This document shows positions 26,773-36,096 of a DNA stretch of 64,000 nt, piece after piece (positions within the stretch are counted from its first letter, which is position 1; each line of letters opens with the position of its first letter). Source of the stretch: Dyadobacter sp. Leaf189 (GTDB lineage: Bacteria > Bacteroidota > Bacteroidia > Cytophagales > Spirosomataceae); assembly GCF_001424405.1 (NCBI RefSeq), contig NZ_LMPS01000001.1, positions 865,999 through 929,998 on the forward strand, read 5' to 3'. The position numbers and the translations under genes were made by a program. The notes under the pieces are model-generated. The model worked only from the letters and a program-made list of their open reading frames with translations. It was not told the DNA's origin and did not search any database.

Positions 26773-27492
26773 TTATTCTGCTCCAAATTCAACAATTTTC
26801 CTTGTTTTTCGGGTTCCAGAGTCGATTTTGCCAGATCCTATGCAAGCTTCATCCTGACAGAATTCGAAAGATGTTTGTAGGTCAGTAATGAGGCCTACAC
26901 CAAGTGCGTACTGCTTAATACCAACGTACCTGTTGATAATGGAACTGTCATTTCGCTCCACCACATTCAATACCTTCTCGAAATCCTGATCTCCAACTTT
27001 CGCAGGTAACCCGAAATCTTCGTAATGGTATTCCTCCTTATCCAGATTGTTGTAAGTATTCCCATTCCAGCTCATTCGCGTGTCAATTGGAAATGCCATT
27101 GAAAAGAAAGTCTGGTTGTCAATGTTTGTCAGGATCTTGTCCGGGAATTTCTGAACAGCAAACTCTTTGACTTTCGTCCAGTACTCACCCGCTTTGTTTC
27201 GGGTGGACCGGGAATAGGTGTACGTGGAGATACCTTCTGCATTAACATTAACGCGCTCGATTTGGTCCTTCTCCTGCCAGCTCTTGATCACGGGATTAGC
27301 CTGGCCTGTGGAGTAGACTTCTTCCCGGACATCGTAAACCGCATACCGGCCAACTTCCAGAGGATAATACTGATAGGTATCCACCGGCTCAGCATTGTCG
27401 CCATCGCATGCGGCGAGTGACAATGAAGCAAAGAGCATCAACGCCCAGTTTTTAAGTGACCTGTTTTTTGCAATGTGTGTAAATGTGTTCAT
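26773..27492 (-). CDS. Hypothetical lipoprotein
   Basis: A 239-residue lipoprotein. The signal segment NWALMLFASLSLAAC ends in a lipobox with the Cys at about residue 29. The rest is a soluble beta-rich protein with no family I recognise (YQYYPLEVGRYAVYDVREEVYS, RMSWNGNTYNNLDKEEYHYEDFG). The opening YYPLEVGRYAVYDV is a recurring feature of uncharacterised Bacteroidota lipoproteins. It lies 36 bases downstream of udk and is probably the last gene of that transcript. The lasso operon promoter starts just beyond its stop, so it is unlikely to belong to the lasso unit. Confidence 0.75.
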   Translation of the reverse strand: MNTFTHIAKNRSLKNWALMLFASLSLAACDGDNAEPVDTYQYYPLEVGRYAVYDVREEVYSTGQANPVIKSWQEKDQIERVNVNAEGISTYTYSRSTRNKAGEYWTKVKEFAVQKFPDKILTNIDNQTFFSMAFPIDTRMSWNGNTYNNLDKEEYHYEDFGLPAKVGDQDFEKVLNVVERNDSSIINRYVGIKQYALGVGLITDLQTSFEFCQDEACIGSGKIDSGTRKTRKIVEFGAE

Positions 27493-27528
27493 TGAGGGAT
27501 ATTTTAATTGTAAAATGATTCAAACTGA

Positions 27529-28167
27529 CTAGACGCGCTCTTGAAGTTTGGCCTTCAAAAAGCCGATCAGTACCTGCAAGCCCGTGTCAAACCGGTTGTT
27601 GTTATTAATGATAACATCGGCTTCGGACCGAAGAGGTAATATAAACTTGTCATAAGTTGGCGCGACATGATGCTCCCAGCGGTAAAGCACATCATCTAGA
27701 TCGTAGCCGCGTTCGTTATTATCACGAATAATGCGCCTTTTTATTTTAACGTGTTCCTTGGCGTCAACAAAAATTTTGAGATCAATAAGCCGCGCAATTT
27801 CAGGGAAGTAAAAGACAAATATACCTTCAACTATAATGATCGGACGTGGTTCAAATATAAGCATTTCCGGCTTGATCAACGGATTGTTGAACGTGTACTC
27901 CTTTTGATGCACTTCTCTGCCGGCCCGGAGAACAGCAATGTGTTCGGCAAACAAATGATGGTCTATCGTCTCAGGTAAGTCAAAGTTTTCCACCCCATTT
28001 TCATCCCGCGGGATTTCGTGTATGGGCCGGTAATAGTTATCCTGGGAAATACGCGTGATTTCATCCTTTCCAAAAGAGTCGATCAGGCTCTTCATGAAAT
28101 AGGTTTTGCCTGACGCACTTCCACCTGTTATACCAACAATGTATGGGGGTTTTTCCTGGGTTATCAT
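27529..28167 (-). CDS. udk: Uridine kinase
   Basis: Phosphorylates uridine and cytidine to UMP and CMP with ATP or GTP (pyrimidine salvage, cytoplasm). The 212-residue protein has the P-loop GITGGSASGKT at residues 12-22, the nucleoside-binding segment SQDNYYRP, the NFDLPETIDH region, and the lid RRIIRDNNERGYD. All expected residues are present. It lies 53 bases after the porZ-like gene and 36 before the lipoprotein gene on the same strand, in a long minus-strand run. Confidence 0.94.
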   Translation of the reverse strand: MITQEKPPYIVGITGGSASGKTYFMKSLIDSFGKDEITRISQDNYYRPIHEIPRDENGVENFDLPETIDHHLFAEHIAVLRAGREVHQKEYTFNNPLIKPEMLIFEPRPIIIVEGIFVFYFPEIARLIDLKIFVDAKEHVKIKRRIIRDNNERGYDLDDVLYRWEHHVAPTYDKFILPLRSEADVIINNNNRFDTGLQVLIGFLKAKLQERV

Positions 28168-28220
28168 AATGCTGCTGAGATCCTGAAAACAGGATATCCT
28201 GAAAATTAAATTAGAAAATA

Positions 28221-30035
28221 TTAGTTAATAACTGCCAGCTTACCGGCAAGTTTCTCGCTTCCGTCGCCGGATACAATGAAGACCATATAAACCCCGCCCC
28301 GCGCCCGCTTGCCGGTATAATCAGCCAGGTTCCACGAAGCAGTTCCGCCTTGTGACCGCGTTTCAAAAATCAGCCTGCCCGAAAGCTCGGTTACCTTCAC
28401 CGTCGATCCGTCCATTAAACCCTTAAAGCCCACTTTACCCCCGAAATCGGGCCGGACGGGATTAGGGAAAATGGTGACCTGATCAAGGTTTTGGGAAGCT
28501 TCGCTGGCATCGCTCCGATAAGATACCATTCCATTTGCAGTGTCCACAAACAGCAAACCCTGCGCGGGGTCAAATCTCAATGCGTGAATATCGGTGGAAG
28601 GTAGCGGACTGTTTTCTGTGTTGAACATGGTCAGAAGCTCCGTTCCGTCCGCGCTGAATTGGTAAAGTCCGTTCCGAGTTGCTATCCACTTTCTGTTGCC
28701 CGGCTCCACGGCAATTGCGGTACATTTTTCATTGCTGAACAATTTCCGTTGTCCGTAAATGGGAAGGATCGCGTCAATGCGCCCGCCGTCCAGCACATTA
28801 TCAGGCACAAAGTACCCCGCGCCTTTGTCACTTGCAAACCAGACATTGTCTTCATAGTCCAGTGCAAGGCTGTTGATCACGTTCGACGGCAGACTGCCTG
28901 ATCCGATTGAAGCAGATAAAATTCGTTGCTGACCAGCGGTATTCTTGACAAGAATGCCGCCGCCCTGATAATCAGGAATACGTGCCCAGCTTGTTCCCGC
29001 CCAGTCGATCACCACCGAATCGAGGCTTGCATTGATTGTCGTATCCGTTTGAGCAGGTAATACCGGTTGAAAGCTTGTCCCTGCATTCGTGAGTAATCCC
29101 GCTTTTCCGTCGGCTGTCCACAGTCGCCCGTTCTCGCGAATGGTTGTCGCCAGGGCTTTAAACATCGGATCGACTTTCACAGATACTTTGTTTTGCGCGT
29201 TGATTGAAACGATCTCGCGGGGAGTAGTTACCAGCATTTCATTTTCAGAAGTGTCAATGTTTAAATATTCACTTGGGGAGGAAAAGACGGTTTGCCAGCT
29301 GCCTTTATACAATTGGTAAACACCCTTCCCTGAAAATGCAGCATATAGGTTATTGTTGAAAATGGATACAGCTATCGCCTTTTCACTTGCATTGACCAAC
29401 TTCCAATTGGCAAAATATTGACGATTGACACTCGGCGACATCGAAGCTGCCAGAATACCCTCGCGGGTGGCAGCAAATATCGAATCCGCAGAGAATGCAA
29501 GATCTCTCACTGCTGTCTGAATCCCACCTGCGCCGATATAACGGTAACTTTCTTTCACCTGGCGCATTTCAGTGTCAAGCACAATAATTCCAAAATCGGT
29601 ACACAGATAAGCCAGCTGTTCTCTGAAAACGATCTTACGAACGGCCTTACTTTCTGTTATTCCCGCCGTTTCAGCCAGTACAGACCAGCCGGCTATTTCA
29701 GCAGGTGCTAAATTCTCATCAAGGTAAACGAAATCAATGTAGCCGCTTCTGTAAGCGAGCAGGAGCAGGTTGTTTTCAGGCTCAAATGCGAATGCACTTA
29801 CTCCATTATCATGCAAACCTTCCGTCTTCGACCAACTTGTAACCTCGCGGGTTGTAGTATCGAGACTGAAAAAACCATTGTAGGTACTATATAGAATACG
29901 GTTTTTAACAGCCATAACCTGCCTGGCAGACAAGTTGCTGAAATGGTTTTGCCAGTGTCCGATCGGAATGGTCTGACTTTTGGCCTCGGGCAAAAGGTTA
30001 CCCAGCAAACAAAGAGTGACCAGAATATTTTTCAT
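28221..30035 (-). CDS. porZ: T9SS component PorZ-like: two-propeller protein with sorting domain
   Basis: PorZ is a surface protein of the type IX system that presents anionic LPS to the PorU sortase for attachment to cargo. This 604-residue protein has a signal peptide (MKNILVTLCLLGNLLPEAKSQ), then the N-terminal start typical of PorZ (IPIGHWQNHFSNLSARQVMAVKNRILYSTYNGFFSLD), two stretches of propeller blades of two-component-regulator type (VWFASDKGAGYFVPDN, RKWIATRNGLYQF), and a C-terminal sorting domain (TIFPNPVRPDFGGKVGF...GGVYMVFIV). The order and length fit PorZ well. It lies in the minus-strand run between the repeat-protein gene and udk. Confidence 0.8.
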   Translation of the reverse strand: MKNILVTLCLLGNLLPEAKSQTIPIGHWQNHFSNLSARQVMAVKNRILYSTYNGFFSLDTTTREVTSWSKTEGLHDNGVSAFAFEPENNLLLLAYRSGYIDFVYLDENLAPAEIAGWSVLAETAGITESKAVRKIVFREQLAYLCTDFGIIVLDTEMRQVKESYRYIGAGGIQTAVRDLAFSADSIFAATREGILAASMSPSVNRQYFANWKLVNASEKAIAVSIFNNNLYAAFSGKGVYQLYKGSWQTVFSSPSEYLNIDTSENEMLVTTPREIVSINAQNKVSVKVDPMFKALATTIRENGRLWTADGKAGLLTNAGTSFQPVLPAQTDTTINASLDSVVIDWAGTSWARIPDYQGGGILVKNTAGQQRILSASIGSGSLPSNVINSLALDYEDNVWFASDKGAGYFVPDNVLDGGRIDAILPIYGQRKLFSNEKCTAIAVEPGNRKWIATRNGLYQFSADGTELLTMFNTENSPLPSTDIHALRFDPAQGLLFVDTANGMVSYRSDASEASQNLDQVTIFPNPVRPDFGGKVGFKGLMDGSTVKVTELSGRLIFETRSQGGTASWNLADYTGKRARGGVYMVFIVSGDGSEKLAGKLAVIN

Positions 30036-30094
30036 CTGTCTGCGTGTTTCCTTTTGGTATCAATCCCCTCTCGCCCTTCGTCCATCGTGATTGA

Positions 30095-32089
30095 TTATTC
30101 AACCGTTATCACAGCGGAACCTTTTCCGGTACCACTGCCGCAGCCGCTTTTGAGTGAGCTGATCGTGTATTCAGTGGTTGCAGTTGGTGAAACCGAAATA
30201 AGGTATGGGTTCAGAAATGTTCCATTGATTGCTGTTCCGTCGGACAATGTGAATGACCAGGGCGGCAATCCGTTCTTAAATTTCAGCTGTATTCTGGTTG
30301 TTCTTCCTGCGGAGATGGCGCCTCTTCCCGAAACTTCGCCGATTGCGCGGTCAGGTGCAACTACGTCAATCTCTTCAATGGCGCTTGAAACCGCTGGTGA
30401 GCTGGATACAATCCGGATTTTCTGGGTCTTGATGGTGTCTCCCGCTGCTGCATTTGCGATTTTTACTTTCATCGCCGTCGGCGTGATAGTAGTTGGGAGG
30501 TTTACAAAACGTCCCGACTTATCGGTCATTTGCACTGTAAACTTGTTGCCGGCATTGTAGCGTCCCTCGGTTTTATAAGGGAGTTCAATGGTCGAGCCTG
30601 CGCAAACCATATTCTGGGGTAGCTTTTCCAGCGTAATGCTGGCGGGGGGCATTTTTACAGATATTTTCGCACTTCCCGAGAATTTGCCCACTCCGCAAAG
30701 TCCTCCCGCAGACGTGATCTGGTAATTGGTATCGTATAAAGGTTTCACCTTGATTTTTGCGGGTGATTCCTGAATATTGTTCTCATAAGTACCATCTGAT
30801 AACAGCACGAACCAAGGCCCGCCGCCTGTAAATCTGACAGTCAGTTCACCGGTTTCATTTTCACCCAACCGGAGCGAATCCTTTTCAAGCGTGGCTACTG
30901 TGGGAGAAACAATGGATACATTGGCTGTTTGTGTAACTAGGTATGGTGCCGAGGAAACAACCCGCAGCTTGTACTCTCCGGGTTTGTAGGTAGCCGGTAT
31001 TTCGGCAGTGATAAAACCAGTGGTATCCGGGGCGGAAATTGTCTTGAATGCACCTGTGCGCTCTGCAATTTGCACCACGAACTTATTACCCTCCTTAAAC
31101 TTGCCCGTTGCATTGAATGGAACCTGGAATGGAACCCCGCCGCATAGCCGCGCTATTTTTTCGGCTTCTTTCAATTCCAGTTTTGGCTCAGGATTGTTGT
31201 TTACATTCACGATAGCCTCACCCGACGTAACACCACTCCCGCAAGCATTGGCCACACCCGAGATCCTGTAAGCCTTCACTTCTTTTGGCTTCACAGACAC
31301 ATAATGCGGATTCGAAAGCGTGCTTAAAATCGTAGTGCTGTCCGAAAGTCTGAAAGACCAGGGCGCGGTTCCGGTAAGGTGCACCCGAAGCTGCACTTCC
31401 TGGCCGGGCATTGTTCTGGTGGTCTGGCTTCCATCCAGGAAGTCGATGCGGGCGGTAGGTGTCTGCAATAACCTGATTGGTACCTCCTGGCTTCTTATAA
31501 CCGGAATGGAACTGACAATTTGCAGGCGATACACTTCACCGCCAATCTTGTAAGAAGGAATAACTGCTTTTACCGGGCTTTTCTTAACCGGCAGCGAAAT
31601 AGGTACCGTTTTCCCCGAAGCATCAATCATTTGTGCCAGGTAAGTATTGGCTTCGTCAAACGGGCCGCTTACTGTAAAAGGAATTTCAATTGTAGTGCCT
31701 GGACAAACCGACAAATAGGAAATGTCTCCAATTGTTATCGTAAATGAATGAAGACTGTCGCCGCGTGCTTTTTCAAGTTTTTCAACCTTCTCGTCTAATG
31801 CCCGCTCCGTGAGACTATCCGGTGTTGCCTCCGTAGAAAGATCGGCAGCATTCGTGGTATCCTGTCCTGCATTGGTATTTGTCTGGACAGAATCTCTCAA
31901 AGGTGCAGTTACCCTCGTCGCTTTCGGCAAAGTATCAGGAGCAGCAGCTGCCGGTTTTGTTGCCGGAGTGGTCGCCTTCTTTTTAGGTGGTAAGATTGTC
32001 TTTCTGGGCGACGTGGTTTTTTTCTGGGCATCCACCTGCGTGCAGACGAACATCAAACCAAAAAACAGTAAAGCGATAAACCGGAGCAT
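30095..32089 (-). CDS. Secreted protein built of three repeated two-domain modules
   Basis: A 664-residue secreted protein of unknown function. After a signal peptide (MLRFIALLFFGLMFVCTQVDAQ) comes a Lys/Pro/Thr/Ala-rich linker of about 100 residues, then a unit repeated three times. Each unit has an A half starting with a Cys motif (VCPGTTIEIPFTVSG, LCGGVPFQVPFNATG, VCAGSTIELPYKTEG) and containing RIVSSxP-like strands. The B half has a W-(S/F)-F/V-LSDGT-like core (PWSFRLSDSTTI, PWFVLLSDGTYE, PWSFTLSDGTAI) and ends with a GCGSG/LCGVG motif. Both halves look like immunoglobulin-type beta-sandwiches. There is no sorting domain. The next gene, porZ-like, starts 59 bases downstream, so a surface role linked to secretion is possible. 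Confidence 0.75.
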   Translation of the reverse strand: MLRFIALLFFGLMFVCTQVDAQKKTTSPRKTILPPKKKATTPATKPAAAAPDTLPKATRVTAPLRDSVQTNTNAGQDTTNAADLSTEATPDSLTERALDEKVEKLEKARGDSLHSFTITIGDISYLSVCPGTTIEIPFTVSGPFDEANTYLAQMIDASGKTVPISLPVKKSPVKAVIPSYKIGGEVYRLQIVSSIPVIRSQEVPIRLLQTPTARIDFLDGSQTTRTMPGQEVQLRVHLTGTAPWSFRLSDSTTILSTLSNPHYVSVKPKEVKAYRISGVANACGSGVTSGEAIVNVNNNPEPKLELKEAEKIARLCGGVPFQVPFNATGKFKEGNKFVVQIAERTGAFKTISAPDTTGFITAEIPATYKPGEYKLRVVSSAPYLVTQTANVSIVSPTVATLEKDSLRLGENETGELTVRFTGGGPWFVLLSDGTYENNIQESPAKIKVKPLYDTNYQITSAGGLCGVGKFSGSAKISVKMPPASITLEKLPQNMVCAGSTIELPYKTEGRYNAGNKFTVQMTDKSGRFVNLPTTITPTAMKVKIANAAAGDTIKTQKIRIVSSSPAVSSAIEEIDVVAPDRAIGEVSGRGAISAGRTTRIQLKFKNGLPPWSFTLSDGTAINGTFLNPYLISVSPTATTEYTISSLKSGCGSGTGKGSAVITVE

Positions 32090-32106
32090 GTATAGGTTTT
32101 TATTTT

Positions 32107-32817
32107 CTAATTCATTGAAACCAATGTACTTCCGCGGAGTACCGGGACTACATCGTAAAGATCTCTCTGCAAACAGTACGAAATGTCTTTCTGGATTCCC
32201 AAACGCTGCAGCCTGCGAACGTGAGATGAATTGGAGACACTCGCTAGCAGGTTGTCCCTGCTTTGATCGTAAAGTCGCTGCGCCATTAAGGTCCCGTCTT
32301 CCAGCAGCATAAACTGCTCTTTCAGCGCATCAGCAAGCGCGCCTGCAAACAATGTATCCTCCAGGTTTGGCCGGCCTTTCCAGCCTGCACAAAGTACAAG
32401 AACATCGTAAGGTTCTGATCTGAGATGATTGGCAAGAGCACCCAGGTTTAAGAACGACCCGATCATCACTTTCACTGCGGAAGATTTTGCCTTTGAAATG
32501 GATAACGTTCCATTGGTCGTCGTCATTGCTACCTCAGAGCCGATCAGCCGCTCATTCATAAAGCTGAACGGGGAATTGTCAAGGTCGAAACCCTCCACTT
32601 TCCTTGCATCGCGCTCGGCGGCAGCTATAAAGCCTTTATCCTGTAAAAGCTTGCATTCTTCTATAGTCGCGACGGGCGTAATGCTTTTTACACCATAGGC
32701 AAGCCCCGTAACCATACAGGATGTCGCGCGAAAAATGTCGGCAACTACTACAATTGAATTATCAAGCTTATGTAAATGGAGCAGATCGGGGGTAAGACAA
32801 ACGTCAAGTTGTTTCAT
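32107..32817 (-). CDS. comB: 2-phosphosulfolactate phosphatase-like protein
   Basis: ComB removes phosphate from 2-phosphosulfolactate, a step first described in coenzyme M synthesis. This 236-residue protein has the family pattern: MKQLDVCLTPDLL, VVVADIFRATSCMV, AERDARKVEGFDLDNSP, the phosphate-binding-like MTTTNGTLSISKAKS, and VLCAGWKGRPNLEDTLFAGALADAL. ComA and ComC partners are not visible nearby, so the substrate in this organism is open. Sulfonolipid-making Cytophagales do handle sulfonated C3 compounds, which is a possible link (inference). It lies 27 bases after gcvT and 17 before the repeat-protein gene, in one minus-strand run. Confidence 0.8.
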   Translation of the reverse strand: MKQLDVCLTPDLLHLHKLDNSIVVVADIFRATSCMVTGLAYGVKSITPVATIEECKLLQDKGFIAAAERDARKVEGFDLDNSPFSFMNERLIGSEVAMTTTNGTLSISKAKSSAVKVMIGSFLNLGALANHLRSEPYDVLVLCAGWKGRPNLEDTLFAGALADALKEQFMLLEDGTLMAQRLYDQSRDNLLASVSNSSHVRRLQRLGIQKDISYCLQRDLYDVVPVLRGSTLVSMN

Positions 32818-32844
32818 TCTGAAAACAGGTGCTGATTTTTTTGT

Positions 32845-33927
32845 TTAGTTTTTTACAAAAGGCAGTTTTACAATTCTCGCCTTCAAGAGCTTTTCCCTGA
32901 CTTTTATAAATACTTCCGAATCAGCTTTCGCAAATTCTGTGGGCACGTATCCCATTCCGATCCCTTTTTGTAAAGTAGGTGACTGGGTACCGGAAGTAAC
33001 TTCTCCAAGCTTGTTACCTGCTGCATCGCAGAGCTCGTAATGTCCTCTTGGTATACCCCGGTCAATCATTTCAAAACCAACAAGCTTCCTTTTCAGGCCC
33101 GCTTCTTTCTGAGCTTTGAGGTTTTCCGAATTGATAAAGTCTTTCGTAAACTTGGTAACCCACCCCAATCCGCCTTCCAGAGGAGAAGTTTGATCATCTA
33201 TATCATTTCCGTAAAGACAGAAACCCTTTTCCAGCCTTAATGTATCCCTGGCACCGAGTCCGACCGGTTTAATGCCGAATTCTTCACCTGCTTCAAATAT
33301 CGCTTTCCACATTGCCTTGGCAGATTCATTTTTAACATAAATCTCAAAACCGCCAGCGCCGGTATAGCCCGTTGCAGAAATAATTACATCCTGTATACCC
33401 GCCATTTCTCCTGTTTGAAAGGTATAATAATCCATCGCAGCAAGATCAAGGGTAGTCAGCTTTTGTAAAGTAGCCGTCGCATTGGGACCCTGTACCGCAA
33501 ATAGACAGGTAGCGTCGGAAATATTCTGCATTTCAGCTCCCTCACTGTTATGGCTCTGGATCCAGTTCCAGTCTTTCTCGATATTGGATGCATTCACAAC
33601 CAGGAGATAACTGTCTTCTTCGATACGGTAAACCAGCAGATCGTCCACAACACCGCCGGTTTCATTGGGTAAGTAGCTGTACTGTACTTTTCCGTCAAAC
33701 AATGCAGCTGCGTCGTTGGCGGATACTTTCTGAATCAGGTCCAGTGCTTTGGGACCTTTAACAAGGAACTCTCCCATGTGGGACACATCAAAAACACCCA
33801 CGTTATTTCTTACAGTATGGTGCTCGTCCAAATCAGATGAGTAACGCACAGGCATTTCAAAACCTGCAAATGGGACCATTTTAGCGCCTAATCCGACGTG
33901 GAGCTGATGCAATGGGACTGTTTTCAT
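32845..33927 (-). CDS. gcvT: Glycine cleavage system T protein (aminomethyltransferase)
   Basis: The T protein takes the aminomethyl group from lipoylated H protein, makes 5,10-methylenetetrahydrofolate and frees ammonia. The 360 residues are the normal length. Recognisable blocks are [47 protein letters not shown], the [11 protein letters not shown] segment, [21 protein letters not shown] and the C-terminal [21 protein letters not shown]. The start at 33927 begins [10 protein letters not shown], standard for the family. It appears to be the first gene of the minus-strand run to udk. Genes for the P and H proteins are not in the window. Confidence 0.95.
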   Translation of the reverse strand: MKTVPLHQLHVGLGAKMVPFAGFEMPVRYSSDLDEHHTVRNNVGVFDVSHMGEFLVKGPKALDLIQKVSANDAAALFDGKVQYSYLPNETGGVVDDLLVYRIEEDSYLLVVNASNIEKDWNWIQSHNSEGAEMQNISDATCLFAVQGPNATATLQKLTTLDLAAMDYYTFQTGEMAGIQDVIISATGYTGAGGFEIYVKNESAKAMWKAIFEAGEEFGIKPVGLGARDTLRLEKGFCLYGNDIDDQTSPLEGGLGWVTKFTKDFINSENLKAQKEAGLKRKLVGFEMIDRGIPRGHYELCDAAGNKLGEVTSGTQSPTLQKGIGMGYVPTEFAKADSEVFIKVREKLLKARIVKLPFVKN

Positions 33928-34089
33928 GTAGAATAAATTGATTCACTTTAATTCACAAAAGTATGCAAAGCGGCGCAAAGCCGCACAAAAAAGTCTTTAT
34001 TCACTGACCGTCCAGTTCATTTTGAAGTATATTGTGAAAAAATAGGTTAAAAATTGTATCCGCTGAATCGTGGATTATTTCAAAAAGGG

Positions 34090-35259
34090 ATGAAGAAACA
34101 ACTACTGGTCTGGGCAACTTTACTGAATGGCGCAAACGCATTTTCGCAAACCGCTACATTCAATGGGCAGGTTATCGACGATAAAATAAGTATTGGGTAT
34201 GGAGTGGCCGCCGGCGATGTGGACGGGGATGGAAAAACAGACATTTTGCTCGCTGATAAGAAGGAGATTGTCTGGTACAAAAATCCTGGTAATAAAGAAG
34301 GCAGCTGGTCGAAATATGTGATTGCAAAAGATCTGACCGAGCAGGATAATGTATGCATTGCCGCCAGGGATATTGATGGTGACGGAAAAGTGGAGGTAGC
34401 GGTAGGCGCGCAATGGAATCCTTCTGAGACAAAAAATCTGAGAGAATCGGGCGCGGTTTTCTATTTGTCGGCACCGGAAGACCGCACCCAAATGTGGGAG
34501 CCGGTCCGTTTGCACCATGAAGTAACAATTCACCGGATGCAGTGGGTTAAAAAGGCCGAAGGAGATTTTCAGCTGGCTGTTCTGCCACTGCACGGAGAAG
34601 GTAATGCAGGCGGAGTAGGAGCCGGGGTCAAGATGATATTATTCGATGTTCCGGAAAACAGAAAAGGGATATGGGGTTTCGATTTGCTGGAAACCAACAT
34701 GCATATGACGCACAATATGCATCCAATGGAAGTACCCGGGCGCATTCTGGGACTTTCAGTGGCGGGAAAAGAAGGTGTTCAGGTGTTTTTAAATGGAGCC
34801 GATGGTTGGGCGCCTTCGGGTAACTGGATGGTAGCCGATCAGGGAGTAGGAGAGATCAGGACGGGCAGTTTGGGCAAAAATCAACTTTTCACAGCAACGA
34901 TCGAACCAATGCACGGAAGTTCGCTGGTTGTGTATTCGAAAGATAACCGCACTGTGCTGACAGACAAGATCAAGGAAGGACACGCATTGGCTTGCGGAGA
35001 TTTCTTTGGGCAGGGCCGCGACCAGGTGGTGATGGGCTGGCGTAACCCGAATGTGCTGGGAGAAACAGGTGTACGGATTTTTGTAGGATCCGATCCGGAA
35101 GGTAAAAAGTGGCAGGAATACACATTAGACGAAAAAATCAAAATTGCCTGCGAAGATCTCCTGGCTACTGACCTCGACGGTGACGGCGACCTGGATATCG
35201 TAGCTTCCGGCCGCGCTACCCACAATGTAGTAGTATACTGGAACCAAAAGAAGAAGTAA
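34090..35259 (+). CDS. Secreted FG-GAP/VCBS repeat protein
   Basis: A secreted protein of 389 residues. The ATG at 34090 starts a signal peptide (MKKQLLVWATLLNGANAFSQ); a TTG 12 codons upstream is less likely. At least three FG-GAP/VCBS calcium-loop repeats are visible: GDVDGDGKTDILL, DIDGDGKVEVAVG and DLDGDGDLDIVASG, with degenerate copies between them, consistent with a propeller. It resembles the FG-GAP protein at 11052 and both may be binding proteins. It stands alone and ends in a near-perfect terminator. The function is unknown. Confidence 0.83.
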   Translation: MKKQLLVWATLLNGANAFSQTATFNGQVIDDKISIGYGVAAGDVDGDGKTDILLADKKEIVWYKNPGNKEGSWSKYVIAKDLTEQDNVCIAARDIDGDGKVEVAVGAQWNPSETKNLRESGAVFYLSAPEDRTQMWEPVRLHHEVTIHRMQWVKKAEGDFQLAVLPLHGEGNAGGVGAGVKMILFDVPENRKGIWGFDLLETNMHMTHNMHPMEVPGRILGLSVAGKEGVQVFLNGADGWAPSGNWMVADQGVGEIRTGSLGKNQLFTATIEPMHGSSLVVYSKDNRTVLTDKIKEGHALACGDFFGQGRDQVVMGWRNPNVLGETGVRIFVGSDPEGKKWQEYTLDEKIKIACEDLLATDLDGDGDLDIVASGRATHNVVVYWNQKKK

Positions 35260-35300
35260 CAAGAAAAGGCTGGGAAACAAAGTTTCCCAGCCTTTTCTTG
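35260..35300 (+). terminator. Strong terminator of the FG-GAP gene
   Basis: A perfect 19-bp stem (35260-35278 with 35282-35300) and a three-base loop start at the last base of the gene's stop codon. The T-rich right arm makes it a good intrinsic terminator. Confidence 0.85.
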
Positions 35301-35326
35301 TTGTTAATAAGTTGCATTGTCTTCTT

Positions 35327-35382
35327 TTGTCACACTGAGCGGAGTCGAAGTGCATGCACTTCGACTCCGCTCAGTGTGACAA
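35327..35382. repeat. REP-like palindrome, copy 3, perfect 56-base palindrome
   Basis: Two perfectly complementary 28-base arms meet without a loop (centre TGCA-TGCA at 35354/35355). Compared with the other copies the left arm reads CACACTGAGC instead of CACCCTGAGC, and the right arm has the matching change TCAGTGTGAC for TCAGGGTGAC, so the pairing is kept. Confidence 0.88.
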
Positions 35383-35407
35383 ATATTTGACTAACTAGTT
35401 ACAAGCA

Positions 35408-36088
35408 TCAGTCCCTGCGCCCCATCAGCAAGCTCACATAGTAAAGTAATGTAGCCAAAGAACCGATAGCAGCTACCAGATATGTTCTTGCAGCCCATTT
35501 CAATGCATCGGCTGATAGTACATATTCTCTTTCTGTAACAATCCTGTTTTTCTGTATCCACGCCAAAGCACGGTTACTTGCATCATATTCAACCGGCAAT
35601 GTGATAAAGCTGAAAAGGGTTGTTGCAGCAAATAACGCAACGCCGATTGTAAGTGGCAGAACAGTTGTATTGATCAGCAAAATACCGATCAAAATAATCC
35701 ATTGCATATACTGTGAAGCAATGCTCAGGAACGGAACCATTTGCGAACGGAATTGCAGCCATTTATAAGCAGTAGCATGTTGCACCGCGTGCCCGCATTC
35801 GTGGGAAGCCACTGCGGCGGCAGCTACACTCCGGCCGTAAAATACATCCGGGCTCAGGTTAACTGTTTTATCCTGAGGATTATAATGGTCGGTTAGCTTT
35901 CCTTCAACAGACAATACGCGAACATCGTAGATACCATTTTCACGAAGCATAGTTTCAGCGATTTCCTTTCCGCTCATTCCGTTGCTTAATCCTACCTGCG
36001 AGTATTCTTCAAACTTGCTTTTCAGCCTCCACTGGACGTACAAGCTTACAAGCATTACAACAATACCGATTACATATGCACCCATCAT
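35408..36088 (-). CDS. Membrane zinc metallopeptidase, YugP type
   Basis: A 226-residue integral membrane metallopeptidase. An N-terminal membrane helix (VIGIVVMLVSLYVQW) is followed by a cytoplasmic or membrane-edge domain with the zinc motif HECGHAVQH (about residues 92-100), and then two to three more hydrophobic segments (IILIGILLINTTVLPLTIGVALFAATTLFSFI and the C-terminus). This matches the YugP/DUF neutral zinc metallopeptidase family, whose substrates are unknown. It starts 8 bases after rfaE2 and shares its transcript. The active-site motif is intact. Confidence 0.88.
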   Translation of the reverse strand: MMGAYVIGIVVMLVSLYVQWRLKSKFEEYSQVGLSNGMSGKEIAETMLRENGIYDVRVLSVEGKLTDHYNPQDKTVNLSPDVFYGRSVAAAAVASHECGHAVQHATAYKWLQFRSQMVPFLSIASQYMQWIILIGILLINTTVLPLTIGVALFAATTLFSFITLPVEYDASNRALAWIQKNRIVTEREYVLSADALKWAARTYLVAAIGSLATLLYYVSLLMGRRD

Positions 36089-36096
36089 AGCTTTTC

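Noticed and set aside
33928..34089. Glycine riboswitch in front of gcvT
   Set aside because: The gap is short and AT-rich, with no paired aptamer-like helices seen.
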